64,000 nt of DNA from assembly GCA_013399855.1 (NCBI GenBank), contig VXAY01002251.1, positions 1 through 64,000 on the forward strand, read 5' to 3'. The position numbers were made by a program, and so were the translations under genes. A model generated the notes under the pieces. The model saw nothing but the letters and a program-made list of their open reading frames with translations. It ran no database searches and was not told the origin of the DNA. The first letter of the stretch is position 1; each line of letters starts with the position of its first letter. This document shows, one piece after another, positions 1-13,100 of this stretch. The DNA comes from Oxyruncus cristatus. Taxonomy: Eukaryota; Chordata; Aves; Passeriformes; Cotingidae.

Positions 1-1951
1 TGATGATGATGATGTATTTATGTACAGAACAGAGGGGAATTGGAAAAGAGGAGATGAAGAACTAGCAGAGATGAACAAGGAAGGATCACCCTGTGGTTAA
101 TGCATAGACTGAGACTAATTTACTGCATTGTGTCTCATCTCTAAAGTTGGCTGTGTACTTAAAGGGTTGTATAAGCACCATACGTTAGATCCGGGGAGAC
201 AGACTGAATCAGCAGAGACTGAATCTCCTCCTGTGTGAGGCAAATGGCAGCCATGCGATTCCAGGATAAGATCAGAAAGAAGCAAATTCAATGATCTTGA
301 GCTTTTCCTGCTTGGCTGCACAGACTGCCATTCTGTTAAAATATTGATAGACTTTAGGTTTTGGCTGATGGTAGATGTTTCAGAAGTAGGTGATGTGTTG
401 CTGTAATGGCAATTGCTGCATTATTCCTTATGGTTTTAAACACATATGTTTTATGGTTTAATTGGAAAGAAAGGGTTGTGGACAAAGCTGTGGAAATAGA
501 GGGAAATTTTCTTAAGTTTCCTGTTCAAGAGTTGAAAGCAAATTTTGATTTGATGGCATGAGTAAAACTCTCTGCATTCATTTTATTTCTGTGTTGTCTA
601 ACTTAACTGTTGGTTGTACAAAAAGCAGAGATAATTAGTGTTTGAATATTGGTAACTTAGAAACCAGGACCAGGACTGCAGTCTGAAAATGGTGTTGAAC
701 TGCTGAGGCCCTGCATTAGAGAACTTGCTGTCTACTCAGAACAGACAAAACACAGAAGTGGAAAACTGAGGCATGAAAAGAAAACAATTTGTTCCATAAG
801 AAACCAGGAAATCAGCTCAGGGCTTATGATTGTCATCCTGCCTTTTAATTCCAAGTGTGCTCTCTTTCTCTCTCAGAAACAAAAGTTAATATCAAATTAT
901 TGAACATTTACAAAAAAAAAAAAAAACAACCCTCTATTTGTTCTATTCCACTTTGGAATTAGCAGCATTTTTCAATGAATATTTATGTCATTATATCAAT
1001 TGTTATTTTACATAAATTAAGTATGTATAATATGTCAAATTTTAGCCAATGGCTAGATATACATGGATTGTAATATCGACTAGTTTCTGCTTTTCTACGT
1101 AATAGTGCCTTAAGAGAAAATGAGAATGATACCTTGTGGCTCAGTCAATGCAACCCATAAAATGTATATACTTGTGAACAGTGGCTCTTGAGGAAATTGT
1201 AGAATAAAAAAATAAAAAGTTAATTTAAAAGATCGCTTAACAAATATTATTAGTGGGTGAGAAATGAGAAGGCAGAATAATAAAGAATACTTGGTTGAAT
1301 AAATGCTTGACAATTACCTCAGCTTTCTGCTGAAAAAGAATCGGTTCTTCAACTGCAAAACTCCCATCAGTAGATTCAAGGGTTGTGTTTTCACAGTGGA
1401 AGCATGTAAAGCATTGACAATGCTCAGATCAGAAATCCATGTAATAAGATGGAGATGTTTGAGAGAACTCAGTTTGAAGTTGAAATACATAGGCAAATGC
1501 AAAGATGTCTCTGAAAGAGCGTCTATATCTGGAATGCTGTTACAGTTAAGAAAATGTAATTTCTACTTGGGTAACTTGGGGTCTTGGTGTATCTATGAGT
1601 GAAGAAAATCCTTATCTTTGGGGAATGACAAGAGAAGTAGCTTCCTCTGATGCACTGGACATAGAGATCTGAATGCTATTGGTACTGTTTTTGACATCGG
1701 TTTTGGATAAAAAAACAAGTCCTCTGTGCCTTTTCTTTTACGCAAAATGAAAGCCTAATGACTTGGAATTGAAAGTGTACATGTCTTACAAGTTTTTATT
1801 AAATACATGTTTATTTCAGTAGTTGGGAGTCTAGCTGAAGACTAGAATCAAAAAATTATGAACTGAATAACCAATAATGTGCTTTTATTTATGCTGTAAT
1901 TTATTTGGGAGAGAGATGGGAGAAGCATGATGGTAAGATATTATCTTTGAA

Positions 1952-1965
1952 GTTGCCATGGTAAT
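1952..1965. promoter_or_regulatory. RFX X-box-like motif
   Basis: GTTGCCATGGTAAT differs from the idealised GTTGCCATGGCAAC at two positions. It is intronic and its function is unknown. Confidence 0.3.
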
Positions 1966-2644
1966 GCAGCCTACTACCTGTTGCTAAGACTCTGCTGTAG
2001 CTGTTATTACTTTTATTACAGCTCTTAACATCTCAGGATGTAGCCTTTCATTTTTAACTGTTATTTATGATTCAATTTCATTTGTAAGAAAACCAGTAAG
2101 TTTTACCTCTTGCCAGCAGGGGGGTTAGAGCAGTAAGAATGATAGCAGTGCAAGAACCTGATTCTGCTAACATAGGTCCCATCCTCTAATGCAGAGCAAT
2201 TTACAAACTATCAAACCATTTAGGAAGACAAGAATATCAAGACAGTTGAGTGCCCTATCTATATTATTATCCACTTTCCCTGGAAAGGCAGTGATCAATA
2301 TTTGGAGACAGAAATGCCAAAATGCCCCACCAATAATGCAATATAAAACCTTCCAAATACAAACAGGTGGTTCTTAGCATCAGAACTAGAAATGGTAATA
2401 TCCACTTTTCTAAGAGGATCCTGTCTGCTATAAGTCTGGTTTCCTGATCCAGCAAAGTGTCCCAGGACCTCTTTTACTGTCCTGAACTGTGCTGAGCAGC
2501 AGCAGTATGGTAAGCCTGAATTCAGCCAAAGTGCTTCCATTAAGGATCACAACAGCATGAGACTCTCAAGATGCCATCAGTCATATGCTACTGCATGTGA
2601 GTACTGTAAACTGCAGGTAAGAGTGGGAATCATAAATGGATCGC

Positions 2645-2785
2645 TCAAAAAAACCCCAAACAAACAAACAAAAAACAAACAACAACAACAACAACAACAA
2701 AACCAAAAAAACAAAAAACAAAAAAAACCCCAAACAAACAAAAAAAACCCACAGAAACCCAAAAAAACCCAAAACAAAAAAAAGC
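2645..2785. repeat. A-rich AAC/AAAC low-complexity tract
   Basis: About 140 bases made almost only of A and C, with (AAC)n, AAAC and AAAAACCC units. It translates as poly-Asn/Lys/Gln on the + strand, so frames through it are not genes. Confidence 0.9.
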
Positions 2786-2850
2786 AGAAGCCTGTCTCCT
2801 CCTAGCTGCCTGTTTCCCAGGCTTTCGTTTTCATCTATTACTAATGAGTT

Positions 2851-2909
2851 CAGCCCCTCTAGATAGTAGATGGGCTTGCTCAACCCCTCTAGATACTAGA
2901 TGGCTTGCT
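2851..2909. repeat. 30-bp tandem duplication
   Basis: Two adjacent units, 2851-2880 and 2881-2909, share CCCCTCTAGATA, TAGATGG and CTTGCT, differing at two bases and one single-base indel. Confidence 0.9.
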
Positions 2910-5900
2910 CAGTACAATACAGTTCAAGGAAAATATTTACCAAAGTCAGGATGGTCTACCTTTCATGTATGGAGGAGGTGATGGATGACTTCTGTCTTCT
3001 GCACTTACAATGCTGTATTTATACAAGTCTCCATGCTTTCTCATTAGATTCTTTTCTTCAAGGCCTGTCTCCTAGTTTTAGTTCAATACTCTTTATTATT
3101 TCCTGTTGGATAGCAACACTTGTCTATCTTTTCATCTTCATGTGAAAGCCATTGGTTAAATTTTGTGCTGGTAAACTCCTACATCTGAATTTCTCATGTC
3201 TTCGAAAGGGAAAGTTTGTGATTAAGCAGGCTGTGCAATTTGCCTGTTGCTATGCTCTCTTTCTGTCTTTACGCCCCGTGGTTTAGCACTTTATCTAAAC
3301 TTCTATATAAATTTTTGTGGTTTTGTTTAGAAAATACTGGAAGTTAAGGAAGTATCACGCAGTAATATCAAAGAGATATGTTACTGCATTTTATCCAGAG
3401 CAGTACTCTGAGTGCTACTGCAAATATTCATTTTTGTTTAACTGAGCTGTGGGATAATAGCACGCTGTATGTGCGTACACAGTACGTACGTGTTTTGAGG
3501 GTGTGCCTCCACTGGTGTGAACTAAAGGTGTATGCATCTGTTATATTTATTACAAAATAAATAGTCACGGGAATAATCATAGTGAAAGGCATACTTACAG
3601 ATAAGAGGTTTGGTGTGGTCGCAGCTGTCTGAATACAATCTTCATGGGTGAGGTCTCAGTTTCTTCCCCAGCTATGCTCTGCTTATAATTGTGGCACCTA
3701 ATTTAGGAACAGAAGCATCTTAGACTCCATCTGTAGTCAAAGACAAAAACATGCATCTCTGAAAGGTAATTCAGGCTCTTTAAGTGTTAGTCACTGGGTG
3801 GAGACAGCTATTCCTCTCCACTGACTTACACCTGTGAGTATGTGAAATATATTTGACCTTAAGGCAATAACTCATAGCCCATTATCAAAATCAGAGACAA
3901 TTGAAAGAATTTCCAGTGCAATATAACATATTGGCATTTTGGAAAAGTACCTTCTTTAGCCCATGCAAGATTGTCTGTCCTAATTGGTTGGGCATTTTGT
4001 CAGTCAAAGATTGCAGGCTCTGTGTTTGCTCATGCAAGAGCAAACAGGTCTGTGAAGAGGGAAATGTGGGTACTGCTTCAGTATCTGAATTTCTGATGAC
4101 TGCTGTTATCTGGTTCTCTATGGCAGTTTTCTCATCCTCTTGGATTAGTTGTCTGCAAGAACTTTTCCAAAGTCTACTTGTTATAAGAGCTTTGCCTCAA
4201 GATGCTTCAGTTCAGAATCTTTTCACCAGAGTTATTGATATGATGTGATATGGTTTAAGGGAGGATTTCAAGAGTGTCTGTATAATACTCGTTTAACTTG
4301 TTCGTTGGTCAGAATAGACAGCTGCTAAAGGCATGCCTGCGGATCTTAGTATCTTCCCATCTATGCAGATAGGGTGTACATCAGTGCAAAACCAAACTTA
4401 ACAGGAGAATTCCAGTATTGAGAAGAGTTTTATGAACAGATTGTCAGCTTCTCTTTCTTGCATTTTACCGATTGGCACAAGGAGTGGTGATTATTCTGTT
4501 TGAGAGATTAAGATACAACAGTGGTATGGATTTTGGTCAGTAAAGGAGGTCAGAAATTAGAGCTAGGAGGTACAGTCAAACAGTACCGGTAGTTTATGTT
4601 AAACATAAGAACCACCATTCACTTCAAAGTACTAAGAAAGCAGGATGTGTGAAATGTCTCATCTGCAACATTTGCAGGTCTGGAAAAAGAATTTTGAATA
4701 GTTGAAGTTCAAGTAGTTGACTGGTAATAAATAAATAAAAATAATTCATTTATGGGGTAGGACCACTACAGGGGAAATTATGGTTTCTACACCATCATTT
4801 TATCTCCTTTTTGTAAAAAAGGAGTACCAACAGTTACCTTCCTTTGCAGAGCATTTGGAAACAAAACTGCAGAAAGCATTGGATGAAAACATTACTTATT
4901 AGCTCATAAGGACTATTAGCAGAAATAGTAGATCCATGCAGTGTATGGCACAGAAAACCTCATGTTTTGGAATGTTTACATGTTTAAAAATTCAGTGCTT
5001 ACAAGTTAATGAAGTGAGATGGCTGGCCCAGTTTCTCCTGCTGGGAAGAGGAGTCATCCTGTCTCTGTAACCCCTAACACCAGTCTTGCTGTTGTCTGTT
5101 CAGACGAAATGTCCTTTTTACTGAAGAACTGATGCACATGAGGAAATCTTTAAAAAATGATTTCTGCAAACAAGAATTTACAGTAAATTTATAGCACTAT
5201 TACAACAAAATTAAAATAATCCAAACAAGCACAAATCACCATGAACAAGCATTAGACCTCTTCAAATAAAATAAAATTCCAGTAATTCTGGAAACTTTTC
5301 ACTTTGCTGTTTTTACACAGCAACACTTCCCTCTTCTAGAAAACTTTCCACTAAACCAGATAGCTGCTTAAAACATCAACAGCTCCTCTTCCTTTAACTC
5401 AGAAATCCCAAGCCTTTTCAGAACTGAAGTAGTGGAGGAGCCAGGGGCTCCATGGAGTCCACAAGAGGCCTTACTTCTGCCACTTTGTTTTCCATGAAAA
5501 GTAGTTAGCTGCTGCAGTACATGCTCTAAAACACTCCATTTAAGAAATATTGGAATGAAAACTGTAGAAAAGCTTGACTAGAATAAATACTTATAACCTC
5601 TTGTGAATTTGCTATGGTATTCCTGACTTACCACATGGAGCTGTCTGCTAAATAAAATCAGAAATTTGGTGGTTCATTCTAACTTCTGTTGCATGAAGCT
5701 GCTTTGTTGTTTTGTCACGGCTATGGCCCTATTTTCTCTCCTAATTTGTTGTGCTTGCTCAGTGAAATTGAATCCCACATCATTTAAGGCAAGTCTTGGA
5801 GAAGTTGTTTTGCTTTGTGCAGATGGCTTTTTCCTCCAGATGTGACAGGCAGTTAAGAGCCACCTCATTTTATTCTTAACCCTTCTGAATCATCTTGAAA

Positions 5901-8900
5901 TCCTGTTGATGCTGTGGCTGCTATAGTACCATGGTTCTTGCCCCATAGCTGATTTTCTCATGGCTATAAGCTGTCATGCATGTCTGTCACAGCGTGCACT
6001 GCACAGGCTCCTTCTGTAGGTTGCTTTGGTTTGTTTGGTTTGCTTTCTTGTCTGTTTTAACAAGGACTAAGTAAAATTCAGGAGCACAGCAGCCCCTGGG
6101 AGATGTCACTGCTGGAAGCTCCTGTGGCAACTTGGCACCAGTGAGAGTGCAGCCCTTCGTGTTTGTGGCTGCAGATATTCCAGCCTTGCATCTTCAGCCC
6201 AAAGCAGTCAAGAGACATTTCCCTTCACCCTGCTTGTTTCATTTGGGAACACAATGAGCTGTCAAAATTTCCTGCCTTGTTTCCACAGAATCCTTCCTTT
6301 TGCTCTAAAAGGGATTATTTATCTAACACTGCTAATTGCATAAATTGTCAGAACAATTGTTTAGCTTGATTTTAAGGTGGAGAGCAAAGAGAGATGTAAA
6401 GCTCTGATGGACTGACAAAAGTCATCCTGAAAGTCCTCTGTCAAAATGAAAAAAAGAAAGTCTGGTGTGTTGCCATGAACAGCCCTTGCCTCTTGGACAT
6501 TAAAAACCATGTGATATGTTGTACGTCTGGTGCAATCCCTATTCTTAATCTCTTTGTTGAGTGTACTTAGATGTAATTAAAAGTAATAGGGAAGTATATA
6601 AATGCTTTCCAAATATGTGAGCCAAGAAAAAATGGAGGAAGGGAGGTGTGGTTGATTTAGCCTACCACAATTTCCTAACTAATCTTTCTCTAATGATGTA
6701 GAGAGAGACTAGGTGGCACCTGGTGAAGTATTTTGAAATAACACATTCATGAGGTAGAGCTACTTGATAACATCTTTGACTCATCAGAAACTTGCCTTCC
6801 CTGAGGATAAAGTTAATAATCAAAGAATATAAAGATTTTAGAGGTTTTTCCTAAGTGAGCAGGGATGCAGATTTATTGTGCATATAGATTCCTATAGTGC
6901 TAGAGACAACCCAAACTTACATTATCTGTAAAAAATGTAAACATTTCCAATTGGAATCATCAGTAATTTGCAATGACTTCAGGTCCTTGGCTTTGCTAGT
7001 TAAGTAAAACTCATCCACATTTCTTGCTAGTGGCATCATTACCTCCCTTGCTTTCTCTCTCTTTGCTGGAATTGCTTGTCTGGATAATGTACCTAAGTGT
7101 CTGAGTTGGCTGGTCTTTAGTTTGGTATGAGACATCAGCAACACCATGAGAGGAAGCTGGACTACCAGTAAGAGGCAGGTGGCTGAGCCACAGAGCATTT
7201 GGGACAGAAAAGGTGACAGTAGTAGTGAACTTTATTTAAAACAGTTTTAGCTGTATGTACCTGGTATCTCCCAGCTTTGTGTTATCAAGTATTGCTCGTG
7301 CTTTTCTAATTCTATGTCAAGAACATCAATAAAAATTCTTTAGGACCATTCCCAAGATGAGTTTTCTAAAGATCATGGAGTTCCCAGTAAAATGTTTCCT
7401 TTCAGTGCACCTTGTTGTCTTCTAGTCTTTTCCAACTTCAGTTTTTGTACTCATCTCTTGCCTTCTCTTACATGTTTAACAAAGTCCATATGGTTGAATT
7501 GCACTGCAGTACTGAATTTTTCCTCTTGTCTAACAGTTAGCTATTTTGTTTGAGATAATTAAGTATGTTGTATGGTTTTGGGAAGCCCACATTGTGTTTT
7601 CTTCTGTGTTCCAGTTGTCCACCTACCTTTAGTGTTCTCTTCCCCAAAATCTGGGGTGATACTGTTGAGATCTGAGTTAGGCAATCTTTTTGATATGTAA
7701 TTGTGTATGATTTTGTTATTCTCTAGTACTGTGGTACCTCACTTGATCTGATAGATATATTATTTCATGCCCAAAGAGAAAATCAGTCTTTCTGGGTTTA
7801 CAGTATTATATGTCATGGATGTTTTTTTCAGATTTTTGGAGTTTGAATTGCTCTATTTTTTTGAAAGTATCTGTTGATTTAGTCACAAGTGACATGTTTA
7901 TCAGTGTGTTAATGGAAGGGACTATTTTCAGCTTCCTGTTAATTCATTGGTGCCTACAGGAAAACAAAAGCCTCGGTCAAGGCATGCTCTGAATTTACAC
8001 CCGTTCTTAATTTGCTGATGCCTGTATTAGTTACAGGCTCAAGCCTGCCTAATTTTTTTGAGTTTATATAATGTGTACCATATGCTTGCCATTCTTACTC
8101 TTTCTGCACACACCAGCCAATCTGATGGGGCTACCTGTGACGGAGAGCAATGCTTTTGAGTCTGGGTGCTGCTTTATGGGCTCTGGCACGTGGGTGCTGA
8201 TGAATCTTGCTTTGGTGTTTTACAAAGTCTCCAGCTATCTGCTCCACCCTTGTGCCCTTTAACACAAGGATTGCAGGGAAATATGTTCATATCCCATCAT
8301 TGCCACAAGTTGCACATAATTTTAAACTGCTGATGAAGGTAGACCCCTAGTATTATCATACCTTTGAAGTGGAACAGCTGAAGCATAGGTAGAGGTTTGC
8401 ACCTCCTGCCCCTGCTATCAGGAGGGGTAAGTGGGGTCAACAACATCTTGAGTTGTTTTGGACTGGTTCCTTAGAGCGAGTGGTTGGCAAGCGGGAGCTG
8501 AGAACAAGGAACACATGTTCTGTCTCTGGAAACAAAAAAGCAAAGCAAAAGTAAGGGTGAGAGAAAATAGATTTGTATTTATAATCAAAAGTGACTGTGT
8601 TTGAAATAGTCTTAATTTGCATGCATGCTCATATGTCTTTCATACCTCTAAGGACCCCTAGAAGGCACGGAAGTTTTTCTCCACCTCAGATATTTGCCTT
8701 AATAATTCTACTTGGCTTTCTTCCCTTAAACATAATTGTAAGCATATTTAAAGTGAACATTACATAGAAAAAAATAACAGCATCTAACTAGGTCCTTCTT
8801 TTACTCTCCAAGATGTTTTCTTGTTTTTAAACACAAGCAGTAGAGGCTAGCAGTAGCAGCCAAATTCTTAAATTGTTTTTGTTGAGATGCTATATTTGTA

Positions 8901-9543
8901 TATCAGAGGGAGGACAATTCAAACTGACTAATTCATAATTTCATTGCAAACTTTGAGAAGACCACACTGAGAGCTGTGTAAGAACGTGCAGGGGGTATGC
9001 TTTCAACACTGCGGCCTCAGTTTCTGTAGAAGAGGAATTGGTATAGTGAAGAACTAGTGTACTCTAATTACAACCTCTAAAACCTCCCAACTTCATCTTA
9101 TTTAAGAACTTTTAATATTTTAATATTTTTAATATTTTGGTCTTGTTAATTGTCTGAAAGAAACAATTATATTGCACTACAAGATGTTTAAAGTTTTGGA
9201 AATATAAAAGTTACATCTGCTTTCCACTACTTCCTATCTACTTGCAGAGAGGTTTTGTAACTCTTATTCATCCCAAAGAGCATTTTTCTCCTTAAATTAG
9301 TTTTATCTATTTCATCAATATTACATGGTTTAGGTCAGGAACTAATCAATCTAAATTGCCTAGCAATACTAATTCTTAGTATTGTGTTGTCATTTTATCA
9401 TATATAAATATATATCCTACAGCTCTGGAGTAATGCTTATCTGAGAACACCAGGTTTCACTTACATAGAGCAGCTGCAGTGTTTGAGGAGAAGGCTTACA
9501 TTTTCAAGAGTGTTCAAAGAGCAGAAAGTAAAATGAAAACAAT

Positions 9544-9628
9544 CAAGGAAAAAAAAACCAAACAACAAAAACCAAACAACAACAACAAAAAAACCCAAAC
9601 AAACAACAACCAAAAAAACCCCCACATA
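9544..9628. repeat. A-rich AAC/AAAC low-complexity tract
   Basis: Interrupted runs of AAC, CAAAC and poly-A, of the same kind as at 2645-2785. Confidence 0.9.
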
Positions 9629-10113
9629 ACTTTAAAAACAATCTTCATACTTTTTGGGGGGGACTTTTTCATCTCCTAATGATTTTGAGGCCGGTCCCAC
9701 AACGTTGGAGGTTAGTTGGATTGTGAGCCTAGTCCAAGGTTGAGACCTTTGTGTGTGATGCCATGACAGTCAGAGTTGAACTGTTCTTGGCAGGTTAAAA
9801 ACAGACCTCTGCACTACTCCTGAAGCAGTGAGATTCTGCTTGCTGGGCAAGAAGCTGTTCAATAGGATAATGTTGTATCATTTCATCACAGCCAACAACG
9901 AAGAGGTTTTTGCGTCTTTGTTCTGATAAGAGGATCAGCTGTAGTACTTTACCCAATTACCCAGGGATGCCACGAAAGATGATTTTTTGGACCTTAGTTT
10001 TCCCACTGGAAGAGTGTAACATCATCACTTTGTATAAAAAATAGATCCAGATCTAAACAGCAGAGAAAGGCAGCTGTCCCTTCTAACGTCTCTGGGGATT
10101 TTGTGTTTTGCAG

Positions 10114-10197
10114 GAGATGCACGGGTGAGAGGTCAGACAGGGGTTCTCTCCGAGCGCCGTGGCTCCTACCCATTTATAGACTTCCGTCTTCTTAACA
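10114..10197 (+). CDS. PDE7B: PDE7B coding exon a (N-terminal region)
   Basis: The exon follows an acceptor ending TTTTGCAG and ends at donor GTAAGT. It enters with two bases completing a Gly codon and leaves one base (A). It encodes residues 2-28, including [15 protein letters not shown] and IDFRLLN, upstream of the catalytic domain. The SERRGSYPF stretch resembles the pseudosubstrate-like RRGxxP motif of the PDE7 N-terminus. This is the first exon of the gene visible in the window. Confidence 0.95.
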
Positions 10198-13100
10198 GTA
10201 AGTGCAACCCTTTCTTCAGGTCTGTGTGGAAGTTAAAAAAAAACCCAAAATCTCTGTTTAAAGTATATGAACCAAAAAGTATCTCATCTCAAACATGTCT
10301 GTTGTTCAGCTGTCTTCACACAGTCAGCATTAGTAATTCTATTATTCCCATCCAGTGTTTGGCTGTGAAATGTTTTGATTGTATGAATAGTGTCCATAAT
10401 GCTCAATCTGTCAAGTGTAAATACAGTAAGGCCATGGGGTGTGCTGAGTGGGGGGAGAGGGGGTGGTTCAGAATTAAAAAGATAAACCGCTGTGTCCTTT
10501 AGCCTCTTAGACAACAGTTGGAACAGATTTATGTGAGTCTGTTATCCGGTCATATAGAATTGGCACAGAAGGGAACCATGTGACAGCACTGACCAGTGGT
10601 TTACAATAACATTAATTTTTCCAACAATTAGAATCCAATCCAAAGCCCCATGGAGTCTTCTCATTGACGTCAATGGATTTTGGGTCAGGCCAGCAGTGAA
10701 CATCTGTTAAAAATAATCTTAACCTCATTTTGATTGAAGTTATTTTGCCACTGTTGTAAATAAAGAAGGGCAAATCTAAAAAGAAAAAGAATAAATCAAA
10801 ACCCTGTTGGGTTTTTTTCACCTGATGGATTCTCTATACTGATGCAGATCCATTAGGCAGTGTGTAAAAAACCAAAATAAAATAAAAAAAACAGTGACCA
10901 CTTAGTCTAGGTCCCTGTAGCATTCAGCCTGGATGCCATGTTAACTTCAGTGTTAAGACACAGGCAGATCTTGATATATCCTTGTGTACTGCACAGACCA
11001 GTCTGTATAACGTTTGAAAAAAAAATGTTACTCACTGTCTTCATCAAAACAGATTGAAACTCACAAGTTTTAGTGATGACACTTTTAAGCTTCTAGAGAT
11101 TGTGCTTTTCATTGAAGAGCGATTATCAAACCAGAGTTTTAATTCTCCTTTTTGTAACTCCTTGTCTGGGTGCCTGGGGAAGGGGAAGGGAAGAGGGTGG
11201 CAGAGAGCAGGGAGGAAGCCCACCACAAAGGGGGAGGGCTGGCTGGGAGTCAGGAGTAAAGAGGAGCTATAGGAAGGGGAGGACTTGGGCTCTGATGAAA
11301 TACATTCTTGCACGCTGGCAAAGTTACTGCCACCCAGCAAAGTGCTGCTATCAGTAAGACTGATAAACGGTGTTTTCTGGGTCGTAAGTCCATCAGAGGG
11401 CTTGCTATGGCTGAGGTAGAAAGACATCAGGGGTAAGATGGGTCCATCATTTTTCCCAGGATAAAGGGAATAACTCTTTGGTTAAGGAGAGCCTTGAGGA
11501 TAATTTAGTCCTGATTCGCCATTGAAAAACATGAAGGAAGACCCAGTTTAGGCTAGCTGGAAACAGTACTGGTCATGCTCTTATAGACTGAGAGAAAATA
11601 AAGCACTTCTTTTTATTTGTGAAGTAGAGGTGAATATATATTCACACAAATCATATATGTAGTCACACAGGTGTGACTAAATTAGTTATTTCTTTTTTAT
11701 TTTGAATTCATACACGTTATTTAAAATTCCATTCATGTGTTCTTTCCTCTCCATGGTTAAAGAAACAAAAAACTTACCAGCTTTTTTTTCTGGCTATAGG
11801 GCTTTCACTTTTATCCCCTGTAGATTAATCCTGCCATCCTTCAGATCCTGTCAGCTTCTGGGAAATGCTGATGCTGTCCGTGGGCTGTCTGGGGAGACAT
11901 CCGTGGTGAGGGATGTACTGGTGAATACTCAGCCTTTGATAAGGAGCAGGGCACTCCACATAACCCCTTACCATAACTGCTGACCTTAAAAGTGATGCCT
12001 CTTTGTGTGTGCACCTCGCGTCTGATGGAGGTGGGGCACGTGGGGTTTTATGTTCCTGTACTCTCTGTCATGGAGGCCTCTGACTAATTCTTTTTACTGC
12101 TTTTCCGTAATCTGAAATCTGTGTGGGGAAAAGCAGTGATCCTGATTTTGGATTTCTCACTGTTTTCAGGTTTTTATGTATTTATTGTTTTCTGTCTAAG
12201 GAGTAGTGTTGGCTTAGTTTTCCAGCACAAAATAAAGTGAGATTTCTAGACATTTGACTACTGATTTTGTAGATGGCAAGTGCTGGGCCTGGCTCACTTG
12301 GTAAATGTAAAGTAAATGTACAAATAAATGAAGATGTTCAGTGTCAGAGCATGCAGACGTGTTTTGCCAGGAAGTAAACAGGCTTTTATACTATTTGCTC
12401 ATCTACATCTGTCTGTTAAATCCATTTCTGCTGTGCATACCATACAAGCAGCAAAAGCCTTGGTGCTGCACATCCTATCAAAAAGAAACAGATAAAAATG
12501 TCACTACTGCAGACTTTTTTTTTGTAAAGTGCCTAATACTTGCAGTCAAATTTTGTCACCATGTTGAATTTGTTTGGGGGCAGCAACTGTATACTGAAAG
12601 CTGTTAGAGTAACAGAGGGATAAAGCAGAGAATATTTTATGGGAAATATCCTCAGAAGTCAGAAGCAAATGCAGCATAAACATTACTCCACCCTCTAACT
12701 AATATGCTGAGCTTGAATAGTGATTATTCCCTCTATCATCTGAAAAATCATCCCAAATAACAGTACCAGCCTTGTTTTAAAGCAAAGGAAAACACTGAAG
12801 CTCATTCTTGAACAAAGTTGCCATTCATTATGAAAATTGACATTTTAGAAAAAAAAATACAGGACATTGATACTTAATGTCAGACTAAAGGTTACTGAAA
12901 TGTAACTTCTTTTAGGAAACCTGCAGATTCAGTCAAACTAGAGGATTTTTCCCTACTTTGTCTAGTGAGGGTTAACACTGACTAGACCATATCTTTTGTT
13001 TTTTTCTGGATTCCTGCAGTAAAGTCACTGTGTAACTTAAGACACCATTAAGTCTTTTTGGATAGAAAAACTTCCTGCTCTCTGAAAACGCGATCTTCTG

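Larger units (their letters stand above)
1..10113. other. PDE7B intron (5' part of window)
   Basis: This AT-rich stretch has only short ORFs. I looked for the upstream PDE7B exon, which should end in a Met-Leu-G codon split, and did not find it. It holds an A-rich AAC/AAAC tract (2645-2785), a 30-bp tandem duplication (2851-2909), a second A-rich tract (9544-9628), an RFX-like X-box (1952-1965) and TTTAATAT repeats near 9111. Nothing else was recognised. Confidence 0.6.

Noticed and set aside
2577..2883. Frames of 66-100 codons through the A-rich tract on both strands
   Set aside because: They are translations of low-complexity (AAC)n and AAAC repeats.
10101..10502. 133-codon + strand frame continuing past PDE7B exon a
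   Set aside because: Only 10114-10197 is homologous to PDE7B. The rest reads through a GTAAGT donor into intron.
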